A stretch of 64,000 bases of DNA from Inhella gelatinilytica (GTDB lineage: Bacteria > Pseudomonadota > Gammaproteobacteria > Burkholderiales > Burkholderiaceae_C), in the NCBI RefSeq assembly GCF_016093295.1, contig NZ_JAEDAL010000001.1, positions 1-64,000 of the forward strand, read 5' to 3'. The notes below the pieces were generated by a model that worked only from the letters and a program-made list of their open reading frames with translations, was not told the origin of the DNA and ran no database searches. Position 1 is the stretch's first letter. Each line of letters begins with the position of its first letter. The translations under genes were made by a program, and so were the position numbers. This document shows positions 16,955-26,347 of the stretch, piece after piece.

Positions 16955-18054
16955 GAAGCAGGGTCTCCTTGCGATGGGGGCGAATTGTCGCGGGCCGGCG
17001 CACGCTCTTGTTGGGGATGTTCAGACAGCCGCAGGTCCACCCAGGTGTCGTCGTCTTGAACAATGCGAATGCGCGCCGGCAGAAACTGCAAGCCGGCGGC
17101 CAGCCACACGGTGGCGCGCAAGGTGCCGCGCGCGTCATCGACATGAGGGCGCAACTCCCAAGCAGGTAAGGCCCCGACGGGCGTCTCCAAGGTCTCCTGG
17201 CCCATCACCTCATAACGCCAGGCGTAGAGCCGACGCGGTAGCGCCAACGGCAGCTCCACCTGAGTCCCCGGCTCCAATGCCAAGCGGCCGGTGAGCATCA
17301 ACCAAGTCAGCTGCACAAACTGGCTGGCCGTGTCCTGCACCCCCGCTGGAGCCTGTTCACGTCGGGCGCCGCTTGAGGTGAACTCGATCAGGCCGTCCAC
17401 AAAACGCAGGGTCGACTGCCGGGTTCGAAAAAGCTGGCGCGTTTCCTCGTCGTAGCGCCGCGGACGCACGCCATCCGGCCCCAGCTCCCCTTCACTCACC
17501 ATCAAACGGGTCACAAAAGGAGCGATTTCGGGACCGACCGAAACACGCAATCGAACTTGATAGCGGTGTCCCTGGCGCAGCCACTCGACCTCCGCATCAC
17601 CGTGCACTGGACCCCGGTAGTTCCCGGTGAGCGCATAGCGCAACCGGGTCGAGAGCGGCCACTCGGGGCCGGGCTCCGCGCTGGGGTCATCCGGCCCCTC
17701 CGTCAGCGAAGGCGGGGGCGCAATGGCGGCTGGGTCCACCACCGGCACGGGGGCCTCGACCCCGCCCATTTGGGCGACTGACGCGTGCGGTGGCGGCGGG
17801 CTGCTCAGCTGACCCCAACGCCGTTCCGGCGACGGTTTTTTTGGGGGGGCGACGGGCTGCAGCACCGCCGGCCGTGTCAGCTGCACCGCCAAGCGCGCGG
17901 GCACGGACTCGGCCGGAACGCGCTCCGCCAACCACCGGTGAAACCATTGGCCCAGCACCTGATGGCCGGCCAGCACCAGCAGCAGCAAACCGGCAAACGC
18001 CAGGCGCCGAGCTCGGGACGACTTCAGTTGGCCGCCGCCGCCAAGAAGCAGCAC
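16951..18054 (-). CDS. DUF3108-domain protein, membrane-anchored
   Basis: The protein has an N-terminal hydrophobic anchor (RLAFAGLLLLVLAGHQVLG), a proline-rich linker of about 80 residues, and a C-terminal domain with DUF3108 features (YALTGNYRGPVHGDAEVEW, ETPVGALPAWELRP). This suggests a periplasmic beta-structured domain of unknown function. The start is uncertain. GTG 18054 is the nearest conventional start that keeps the anchor. A CTG at 18027 would give a 4-bp overlap (CTGA) with the DUF3429 stop, as at the neighbouring junctions, but neither has a good ribosome site. Confidence 0.75.
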   Translation of the reverse strand: MLLLGGGGQLKSSRARRLAFAGLLLLVLAGHQVLGQWFHRWLAERVPAESVPARLAVQLTRPAVLQPVAPPKKPSPERRWGQLSSPPPPHASVAQMGGVEAPVPVVDPAAIAPPPSLTEGPDDPSAEPGPEWPLSTRLRYALTGNYRGPVHGDAEVEWLRQGHRYQVRLRVSVGPEIAPFVTRLMVSEGELGPDGVRPRRYDEETRQLFRTRQSTLRFVDGLIEFTSSGARREQAPAGVQDTASQFVQLTWLMLTGRLALEPGTQVELPLALPRRLYAWRYEVMGQETLETPVGALPAWELRPHVDDARGTLRATVWLAAGLQFLPARIRIVQDDDTWVDLRLSEHPQQERAPARDNSPPSQGDPAS

Positions 18055-18473
18055 AAGCTCGCGATCAAGGTGCAGCGGAATCGCAGGGTCAGCCAAGCTT
18101 GCGCGCCCCACCGGGGGTAATGCTGCCGATCCACTACATAGCAACCGATCAAGCCGAGCCCCTGTAAAACCAAGCCGGCGTAGGGCGGCATCAGTTGAAC
18201 CGTGGCGCCCAAGATGGCTGGCACGACCGCCCATACATACGGGAAGGCTTGCGCGCTGCGAGCCGCCAAGGCCTGCCCCCAGTAAACGGCCCCCAAGAAC
18301 GCCAACACCACCCCCGCGTAAGCCGACAGTCCGAGCATGGCAAAGGTGTGCTCATCGGGCCCCGGCGGCAGCAGCCACGCCAACAGCGCGCCCAGTACAA
18401 ACGGGGTGAGGCCGGCATAGGCCAAGCGGACCGCCACGGGCGGTGGCGGAAAAACCGAAGTAGTCGGGCTCAA
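18024..18473 (-). CDS. DUF3429 integral membrane protein
   Basis: This 149-residue protein has about five hydrophobic helices. The segments LAYAGLTPFVLGALLAWLLPP and LAFLGAVYWGQAL match the DUF3429 family pattern, for which no function is known. The start is TTG 18473, overlapping the DsbC-like gene's stop by 4 bp (TTGA); no ATG fits. It probably sits in the inner membrane. Its conserved neighbours (DsbC-like, DUF3108) hint at an envelope role, which is inference. Confidence 0.8.
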   Translation of the reverse strand: MSPTTSVFPPPPVAVRLAYAGLTPFVLGALLAWLLPPGPDEHTFAMLGLSAYAGVVLAFLGAVYWGQALAARSAQAFPYVWAVVPAILGATVQLMPPYAGLVLQGLGLIGCYVVDRQHYPRWGAQAWLTLRFRCTLIASLCCFLAAAAN

Positions 18474-19195
18474 GATCGCTTCTCTGCTTTGGTGATGCGC
18501 TCCACCAGCGCCTCAAGGGGCAGCGCCCCGGGGGTTCGGGTGCCATCCTCGAAGATGACCGCTGGCGTTCCGTGAATGGCATGGCGCCGGGCAAAGGCAA
18601 GGTTGCGCTCAATGGCGCCTTCATCGCAGCTGGCCATCACCCGCTCCGGGTTCTTGTTGTTCAACATCCAGCCCAGCCAGGAATCCACATTGTTCTTGGC
18701 GCACCAAATGTTTCGACTCTTGTCGCGCGAATCGGCGCCCAAGATCGGAATCAGGAAGGTGTAGACCGTCACGTCTTTGAGGTCCTGCAGGGTGCGCTCA
18801 AAGCGCTTGCAGTACCCACAGTTGGGGTCGGCAAACACCGCAATGCGTTGCTTGCCATTGCCGCGCTTCCACACCAAGGCGTCTTTGAAAGGGAGGGAGT
18901 CGAAAGCCACCGCGGTCAGCTTTTCAACCCGCTCCTGGGTGAGGCTTTTGCGGGTTTTGAGGTCGATCAGGTCCCCCTCGAACAGGTACTCGCCCTTGGC
19001 ATCGGTGTACCGAATCTCGTTGCCGAACCGCACTTCAAAGAGACCTGGAATGACGCTGGGGCGCACCTCATCGATGGCCGGGAAATGCGAGGGCAAGCGC
19101 TCGGCCAAGGCCTTGCGAATCACGGCCTCGTTGGCCTGCGCCGCGCCCGACACCGCCACCATCACGCCCATCAGGGCCTTGAACCACCACTTCAT
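18470..19195 (-). CDS. DsbC/DsbG-family thiol:disulfide interchange protein
   Basis: The 241-residue periplasmic protein has a signal peptide (KALMGVMVAVSGAAQA), a DsbC-type N-terminal dimerisation domain (about 25-85), and a thioredoxin-fold domain with the redox motif NCGYC followed by KRFERTLQ. The cis-proline loop is HGTPAVIFEDGT. This family isomerises wrong disulfides in the periplasm. ATG 19195 is chosen because GAGGAG lies 6 bases upstream; a TTG 6 bp earlier is too close to that site. It sits 10 bp after the UbiH-family gene. Confidence 0.93.
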   Translation of the reverse strand: MKWWFKALMGVMVAVSGAAQANEAVIRKALAERLPSHFPAIDEVRPSVIPGLFEVRFGNEIRYTDAKGEYLFEGDLIDLKTRKSLTQERVEKLTAVAFDSLPFKDALVWKRGNGKQRIAVFADPNCGYCKRFERTLQDLKDVTVYTFLIPILGADSRDKSRNIWCAKNNVDSWLGWMLNNKNPERVMASCDEGAIERNLAFARRHAIHGTPAVIFEDGTRTPGALPLEALVERITKAEKRS

Positions 19196-19205
19196 TGCCA
19201 ACTCC

Positions 19206-20306
19206 TCAACCCATCGCCCGCTGGGCCAACCAGCGTTTCAGTGGGGGCATTTGATCGACCCAATTCAATCCGTGATTGCGCAGCGAGGCCACCCAGGGCG
19301 AATCGTGCGCAAACCCAGCCCACAGGGCATCCGCCCCACCCCCCATCAAACGCGTGGGCCAGACGCGTTTGCGGTCGTAACGTCGCAGCAGCCGCTCGTC
19401 GCCCAGGGGGCGCCACGCCTCGCGCGCCGCCAAGACCTCCGCGAGTGTGGCCACATCCCCCAGCCCCAAGTTCAGACCTTGCCCCGACAGCGGATGGACT
19501 TGGTGAGCGCAATCGCCCAACAGGACAAAACCCGGCCCAGACACCCGGTCGGCCTGCAACCACTGCAGAGGCCAAGCCTTGCGCTCGCTGGCGAGCTTCA
19601 ACTCCCCGGCCAGTCCCTGGCTGTGGGCCTGTAAAGCGGCTTCAAAATCTGTCGGCGATGCATCCAGCCAACGCGTGGCCCGCTCCGCGGGCTGGGACCA
19701 CACCAAAGCCCATCCATGGCCCGCCTGCGGGCGATCCAGCGGCAACAAAGCCAGCACCTCGCCATCACGAAACCACTGCCACGCCACACCGTGGTGCGGT
19801 CGATCAGAAACCAAGCGGGCGGCCACCGCCGAGTGGCCATAGCGATGCGCCCGCGTCGACACCCCCAACGCCGCCCGACTTCCGGCCTCGCGGCCCTCGC
19901 AGAGCGCCAGCAGGGCATGCGGCACGTCGTCCAACACCCGCTCAACATGCGGTGCAAAACGAAGGGCCGTCTCCAACTGCGCCTCCAACTCCGCCGCATC
20001 AACGATCCAGGTCAGGGCTTCGACTTCGCTTTGCGAGGCCGAAAAGCCAATGTGCGCCCCCGCCTGGTCACCCTGCACTTTCATGTCCCGCACGGGCGTT
20101 CGTGCGTCCGGGGACAGCGCGTCCCAAACCTTCAAATCACTCAGCAGTCGCTTGGATGCCGTGTTGAGCGCATAGGCCCGCAGGTCCGGCCCCGAGGACC
20201 GTTCCGGTCGGCCGCGCAAGGCCACGCGCAGCCCCTGGCGAGACAGCGCCAAAGCCAGCGCCCGTCCGACACAGCCGTCTCCGCGAATCAGCACATCGTG
20301 TTGCAT
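19206..20306 (-). CDS. UbiH/UbiF/VisC-family FAD-dependent hydroxylase
   Basis: This 366-residue flavoprotein monooxygenase has an N-terminal dinucleotide fold (LIRGDGCVGRALALALSRQG) and the family hallmark GDCAHQVHPLSGQGLNLGLGD (FAD ribityl contact). The family hydroxylates the ubiquinone ring; UbiH, UbiF, UbiI and UbiL cannot be told apart here. The protein is slightly short, and the middle DG-type motif region is poorly conserved. It heads the minus-strand run ending with the enoyl-CoA hydratase. Confidence 0.88.
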   Translation of the reverse strand: MQHDVLIRGDGCVGRALALALSRQGLRVALRGRPERSSGPDLRAYALNTASKRLLSDLKVWDALSPDARTPVRDMKVQGDQAGAHIGFSASQSEVEALTWIVDAAELEAQLETALRFAPHVERVLDDVPHALLALCEGREAGSRAALGVSTRAHRYGHSAVAARLVSDRPHHGVAWQWFRDGEVLALLPLDRPQAGHGWALVWSQPAERATRWLDASPTDFEAALQAHSQGLAGELKLASERKAWPLQWLQADRVSGPGFVLLGDCAHQVHPLSGQGLNLGLGDVATLAEVLAAREAWRPLGDERLLRRYDRKRVWPTRLMGGGADALWAGFAHDSPWVASLRNHGLNWVDQMPPLKRWLAQRAMG

Positions 20307-20361
20307 CCCCTCATTCTAGGAAGGCACCTTCACTAACGCCGTGATTTCCCGCATACCCTTT

Positions 20362-20381
20362 TAAAATCGCGCGCTTTGCCC
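20362..20381 (+). promoter_or_regulatory. Likely ychF promoter -10/start region
   Basis: TAAAATCGCGCGCTTTGCCC lies 60 bp before ychF and differs from the string before lysS at only a few positions. TAAAAT would be the -10; the -35 is weak. A GC-rich hairpin (20401-20416, GCCCCC/GGGGGC) lies in the leader between this element and the ribosome site. Confidence 0.45.
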
Positions 20382-20440
20382 AATTCTGGGCTGACCGATG
20401 GCCCCCGCCCGGGGGCTCTCCACCGATCCAAGGAATCCCG

Positions 20441-21535
<1,095 letters not shown>

Positions 21536-21549
21536 CCCCAACCTCTTAC

Positions 21550-21581
21550 AAAAAAAAGGGCCACCCTCCGGTGGCCCTTTT
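21550..21581 (+). terminator. Rho-independent terminator after ychF
   Basis: An A-run followed by GGGCCACC-CTCC-GGTGGCCC and TTTT lies 15 bp after the ychF stop. The A-run makes it usable from both strands, and the convergent VOC gene ends at 21609. Confidence 0.9.
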
Positions 21582-21608
21582 GCTTGGGCGCTGTCGGCGG
21601 ACTCGCGC

Positions 21609-22148
21609 TCAGTTCACCTCAGAAAACTCCCGCTCGTGCAGCCAAGCAGCGTGGTGGACGGCCCGCTTCGTCCGGCTCCATTCTTCAATCATGGGAATGG
21701 CCACTTCGCGCAAACGGTCGATGTCGCCCGGTTGTTGGGTGTTGGCAGCCAGTTCGATGCGGTGCCCATTCGGATCGAAGAAATAGATCGACTGGAAAAT
21801 CGCGTGATTGGTGGGGCCGAGCACGTCCAGGCCCATGGCCTCCAGTCGGGCCTTGGCCGCGCGCAGGGCGTCCATGTCCTTGACCTCAAAAGCCAGGTGC
21901 TGAACCCATTCGGGCGTGTTGGTGTCGCGGCCCATGGCCGGGCTGTTGGGCAGCTCGAAAAACGCCAGCACATTGCCCCGACCGGCATCGAGGAAGATGT
22001 GCATGTACGGGTCCGGCGCCTTGGTGCTGGGCACGTGATCCTCGGAAATGGCGAGGATCAGGTCCATGTCGAGCGCCTGCTTGTAAAACTCGACCGTTTC
22101 CTTGGCGTCCCGGCAACGGTAGGCGACGTGATGGATGCCTTGCAACAT
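21609..22148 (-). CDS. VOC-superfamily (glyoxalase/dioxygenase fold) protein
   Basis: This 179-residue protein has paired beta-alpha-beta-beta-beta modules. It keeps candidate metal ligands at GIHHVAYRC (His), EWVQHLAFEV (His) and NGHRIELAA (Glu), the spacing seen in extradiol dioxygenase and glyoxalase folds. The substrate is unknown. It lies 11 bp after hppD in the same operon, so a role in aromatic amino-acid catabolism or detoxification of a pathway product is a fair inference. Confidence 0.85.
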   Translation of the reverse strand: MLQGIHHVAYRCRDAKETVEFYKQALDMDLILAISEDHVPSTKAPDPYMHIFLDAGRGNVLAFFELPNSPAMGRDTNTPEWVQHLAFEVKDMDALRAAKARLEAMGLDVLGPTNHAIFQSIYFFDPNGHRIELAANTQQPGDIDRLREVAIPMIEEWSRTKRAVHHAAWLHEREFSEVN

Positions 22149-22159
22149 GGTGGGGCTCC

Positions 22160-23197
22160 TTAGATCACGCCTCGGCGCTCTTGGTCTTTTTCCAGCGACC
22201 GGAACAGCGCGCCGAAGTTGCCCTCGCCAAACCCGAGGTTGTTCTGCCGCTGAATGATCTCGATGAAGATGGGGCCGATGATGTTCTTGGTGAAGATCTG
22301 CAGCAGGTAGCCGCTTTCATCGCCGTCCACCAACACTTGGTGGGCGCGGATGCGGGCGTGGTCTTCGCGCACACCCGGTACGCGGTTGAACACTTCGTCG
22401 TAGTACTCGTCGTCGATTTCGAGCGTGTCAATGGGGCTGCCTTGCAGCGCATCCAGCGAGGCCAGGATGTCGGTCGTGGCGAACGCCAAATGCTGAACGC
22501 CCGGGCCCTTGTATTCGCGCAGGTACTCGGCGATCTGGTCCTTGTCGTCCTTGGGCTGGTTGATCGGGATGCAGAAGCTGCCATCGGGCGAACGCAAAGC
22601 AAAGCTGGTCAGCCCCGTCTTGACGCCCTTGATGTCGAAGTAGCGCACCTCGGTGAAGCCAAAGATGTCCTTGTAGAACGATGCCCACTTGTCCTGCTCG
22701 CCGGGCGGGACGTTGTTGGTCAAGTGATCCACCACCGTGAAACCCTTGTGCGCTTGCACCAGGGGCTTCTCCAGCGCCACGAAATCGCGGTCGTAGATCG
22801 TGGGCTGCCCAGCTTGCACCACGTCGATGAAATAAATGACGCTGCCGCCGATGCCCCACACCGCAGGGTACGGGTGGTCTTTTTGATCAGCCGGCACCTC
22901 CACCGCGCCACGGGCCACGGCCGCTTTCACCGCCTCCTGGCCGTTGTCGCACCGCCAAGCCATGGCACTGATGGAGGGGCCATGGGCTTTGGCAAAGGCT
23001 GCTGAATGCCCTTCCCGCTCACCATTCAGCAGGAAATGGATGTCGTTCTGGCGGAAGTAGGTGATGTCCTTCTGCGCGTGGCGACGCACTTTGGAGAAGC
23101 CGAAGGCCCAAAACAGCGACTCCAGATAGCCCAGATCGGGGCCACAGAACTCGGTGAATTCAATGCCGCGCAGGCCGCAGGGGTTGGGATTGCTCAT
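22160..23197 (-). CDS. hppD: 4-hydroxyphenylpyruvate dioxygenase
   Basis: This enzyme converts 4-hydroxyphenylpyruvate to homogentisate in tyrosine catabolism, using Fe(II). The 345-residue protein has two VOC halves. The iron ligands are visible as VVDHLTNNV (His), PGVQHLAFAT (His) and FIEIIQR (Glu). The C-terminal GFGEGNFGALFRSLEKDQ is diagnostic. ATG 23197 (MSNPNPCG) is chosen over ATG 23206 for its better-spaced GGAG site. It is divergent from a LysR gene across a 103-bp AT-rich region with LysR-type dyads, so it is probably controlled by that regulator. Confidence 0.96.
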   Translation of the reverse strand: MSNPNPCGLRGIEFTEFCGPDLGYLESLFWAFGFSKVRRHAQKDITYFRQNDIHFLLNGEREGHSAAFAKAHGPSISAMAWRCDNGQEAVKAAVARGAVEVPADQKDHPYPAVWGIGGSVIYFIDVVQAGQPTIYDRDFVALEKPLVQAHKGFTVVDHLTNNVPPGEQDKWASFYKDIFGFTEVRYFDIKGVKTGLTSFALRSPDGSFCIPINQPKDDKDQIAEYLREYKGPGVQHLAFATTDILASLDALQGSPIDTLEIDDEYYDEVFNRVPGVREDHARIRAHQVLVDGDESGYLLQIFTKNIIGPIFIEIIQRQNNLGFGEGNFGALFRSLEKDQERRGVI

Positions 23198-23236
23198 CGA
23201 CTCCATCCAAAAAAGAAAAGAACAACGAGCCGCATT

Positions 23237-23271
23237 CTTCGCAGAAGTGAAATTCAATAAAAGCGAATTTC
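23237..23271. promoter_or_regulatory. LysR-type operator dyads between hppD and its divergent regulator
   Basis: GAAATTC (23249-23255), a 9-bp spacer and GAATTTC (23265-23271) form a perfect dyad that contains a T-N11-A LysR box. Just beside it, CTTC-GCA-GAAG (23237-23247) forms a second short dyad. Tandem sites are common for LysR activators that bind a recognition and an activation site. The region is AT-rich, unlike the surrounding DNA. Confidence 0.6.
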
Positions 23272-23300
23272 TTTGCAACTCTTTTTCTAAAATTTAGATC

Positions 23301-24191
23301 ATGAAAATCGATCTTGACGCGCTTTTGGCACTGGAAGCCGTGGTGCGCACCGGCAGCGTGGCCCTGGCCGCCCAAGACCAGCACAAGGTGGGCTCCGCCA
23401 TCAGCTACCAAATCAAGAAGCTGGAAACCCAACTGCGCCTGCCTTTGCTGGACCGCAGCGGGTACCGATTGCGGCTGACCGCGGAGGGCGAGGCGATCCT
23501 GCATGAAGGTCGACGCCTCCTCCTGCAAGCCCGCCAACTTGAAAACCTCGCGCAGCAGCTGTCCAGCGGGTGGGAGGCTCGATTGCTCTTGGTGGTGGAT
23601 GGCATCCTGCCGCTAGCGGACAGCCTTCAAGCCCTCAAGACCCTGACCGACGAAGGGGTTCCCACCCGCATCCAGCTGAAGATCGAATTTCTGCGTGGGG
23701 TGCAGTACCGCTTTGACAAGGACGGGGCGGACCTGATGATCACCAAGGAATACAGCCCCAACGCCCAGTGTTTTGCCCAAGCCTTGCCGGAGGTGGAGTG
23801 CATTCTGTGCGTGGCGCCCGAGCACCCGCTGATGACGCTGGGGCGGCCCGCGCGGCTCTCCGATCTGCACGCGCACGTCGAGCTCAGTGTGCACGATTCC
23901 AGTGAAACCGGCCCCGATCGGCACATGTTCGGCGGAGATCGCGTCTTTTATCTGTCGGGCTTCATTGCGAAGCGAGAGGCCCTGCTGATGCGCATGGGCT
24001 TTGGCTGGATGCCGCGGTATCTGGTCGACAAGTGGCTGGATCGCGGCGAATTGGCGGAACTGCCCTACGAAGGGGGATCGCGCTACCGCTTCACCCCCTG
24101 GCTGGTACATCGCCTGGACCGCCCCTTGGGCCGCGCCGGACAACGGCTGGCGAGTCTTTTGGCGCAAACCACCCCAACCTCCCCCCCTTGA
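23301..24191 (+). CDS. LysR-family transcriptional regulator, probable hppD regulator
   Basis: The 296-residue protein has an N-terminal winged helix-turn-helix (residues 1-60; VRTGSVALAAQ, then SAISYQIKKLETQLRLPLLDR) followed by a periplasmic-binding-like effector domain (about 90-290). The first helix reads LDALLALEAVV, a variant of the usual LLRAFVAVA. It is divergent from hppD with tandem dyads between the starts, the classic LysR arrangement. The ligand could be a tyrosine-pathway intermediate; this is inference. No strong ribosome site is seen before ATG 23301. Confidence 0.9.
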   Translation: MKIDLDALLALEAVVRTGSVALAAQDQHKVGSAISYQIKKLETQLRLPLLDRSGYRLRLTAEGEAILHEGRRLLLQARQLENLAQQLSSGWEARLLLVVDGILPLADSLQALKTLTDEGVPTRIQLKIEFLRGVQYRFDKDGADLMITKEYSPNAQCFAQALPEVECILCVAPEHPLMTLGRPARLSDLHAHVELSVHDSSETGPDRHMFGGDRVFYLSGFIAKREALLMRMGFGWMPRYLVDKWLDRGELAELPYEGGSRYRFTPWLVHRLDRPLGRAGQRLASLLAQTTPTSPP

Positions 24192-24213
24192 AACCTGGCA
24201 CCGCGCCCCTATA
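24187..24213 (+). promoter_or_regulatory. Sigma-32-like heat-shock promoter of groESL
   Basis: CTTGAAA (24187-24193), 12 bp, then CCCCTATA (24206-24213) closely follows the sigma-32 pattern CTTGAAA-N(11-16)-CCCCATNT. The same bases also allow a sigma-70 reading (TTGAAA, 16 bp, TATACT). The CIRCE operator begins 10 bp downstream, at the transcription start. Confidence 0.7.
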
Positions 24214-24222
24214 CTGGCGTTA

Positions 24223-24249
24223 TTAGCACTCAAAACTTGTGAGTGCTAA
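24223..24249. promoter_or_regulatory. CIRCE operator (HrcA binding site)
   Basis: TTAGCACTC, 9 bp, GAGTGCTAA is an exact CIRCE inverted repeat. It lies 48 bp before groES and just after the heat-shock promoter. HrcA represses groESL through this element; hrcA is not in the window. Confidence 0.97.
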
Positions 24250-24297
24250 CAAATTGCGGCGCCCTGACGCCGCCTGTTTTTTCCTAGAGGAGAACCC

Positions 24298-24588
24298 ATG
24301 AAGCTGCGTCCCCTGCACGATCGCGTGATCGTCAAACGTCTGGAAAACGAAACCAAGACCGCCCTGGGCATCATCATCCCCGACAACGCCGCCGAGAAGC
24401 CCGACCAGGGTGAAGTGCTGGCCGTCGGTCCGGGCAAGCGCAATGACAAGGGCGACTTCATCGCCATGAACACCAAGGTCGGCGACCGCGTGCTGTTTGG
24501 CAAATACAGCGGCCAGACCGTGAAGGTAGACGGTGAGGAACTGCTCGTCATGAAAGAAGACGACCTGTTCGCCGTGGTGGAAAAGTAA
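24298..24588 (+). CDS. groES: Co-chaperonin GroES
   Basis: This 96-residue lid protein caps the GroEL cage during ATP-driven folding. The start [14 protein letters not shown], the mobile loop [20 protein letters not shown] (about 18-37) and the end DDLFAVVEK are typical and full length. ATG 24298 follows a strong GAGGAGA site. It is the first gene of the groESL operon, with groEL 40 bp downstream, under the heat-shock promoter and CIRCE. Confidence 0.99.
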   Translation: MKLRPLHDRVIVKRLENETKTALGIIIPDNAAEKPDQGEVLAVGPGKRNDKGDFIAMNTKVGDRVLFGKYSGQTVKVDGEELLVMKEDDLFAVVEK

Positions 24589-24607
24589 TCCACGCTCACC
24601 CAACTGA

Positions 24608-26266
<1,659 letters not shown>

Positions 26267-26291
26267 GCCCTCAGGGATCCCCCTGAATCCA

Positions 26292-26317
26292 AGGCCCACC
26301 CATTGGTGGGCCTTTTT
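26292..26317 (+). terminator. Rho-independent terminator after groEL
   Basis: AGGCCCACC-CATT-GGTGGGCCT followed by TTTT is a 9-bp perfect stem with a T-rich tail, 25 bp after the groEL stop and 30 bp before the DUF1631 gene. Confidence 0.92.
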
Positions 26318-26347
26318 CTTTTTCAATTGCTTCCCATAATCGGGGGC

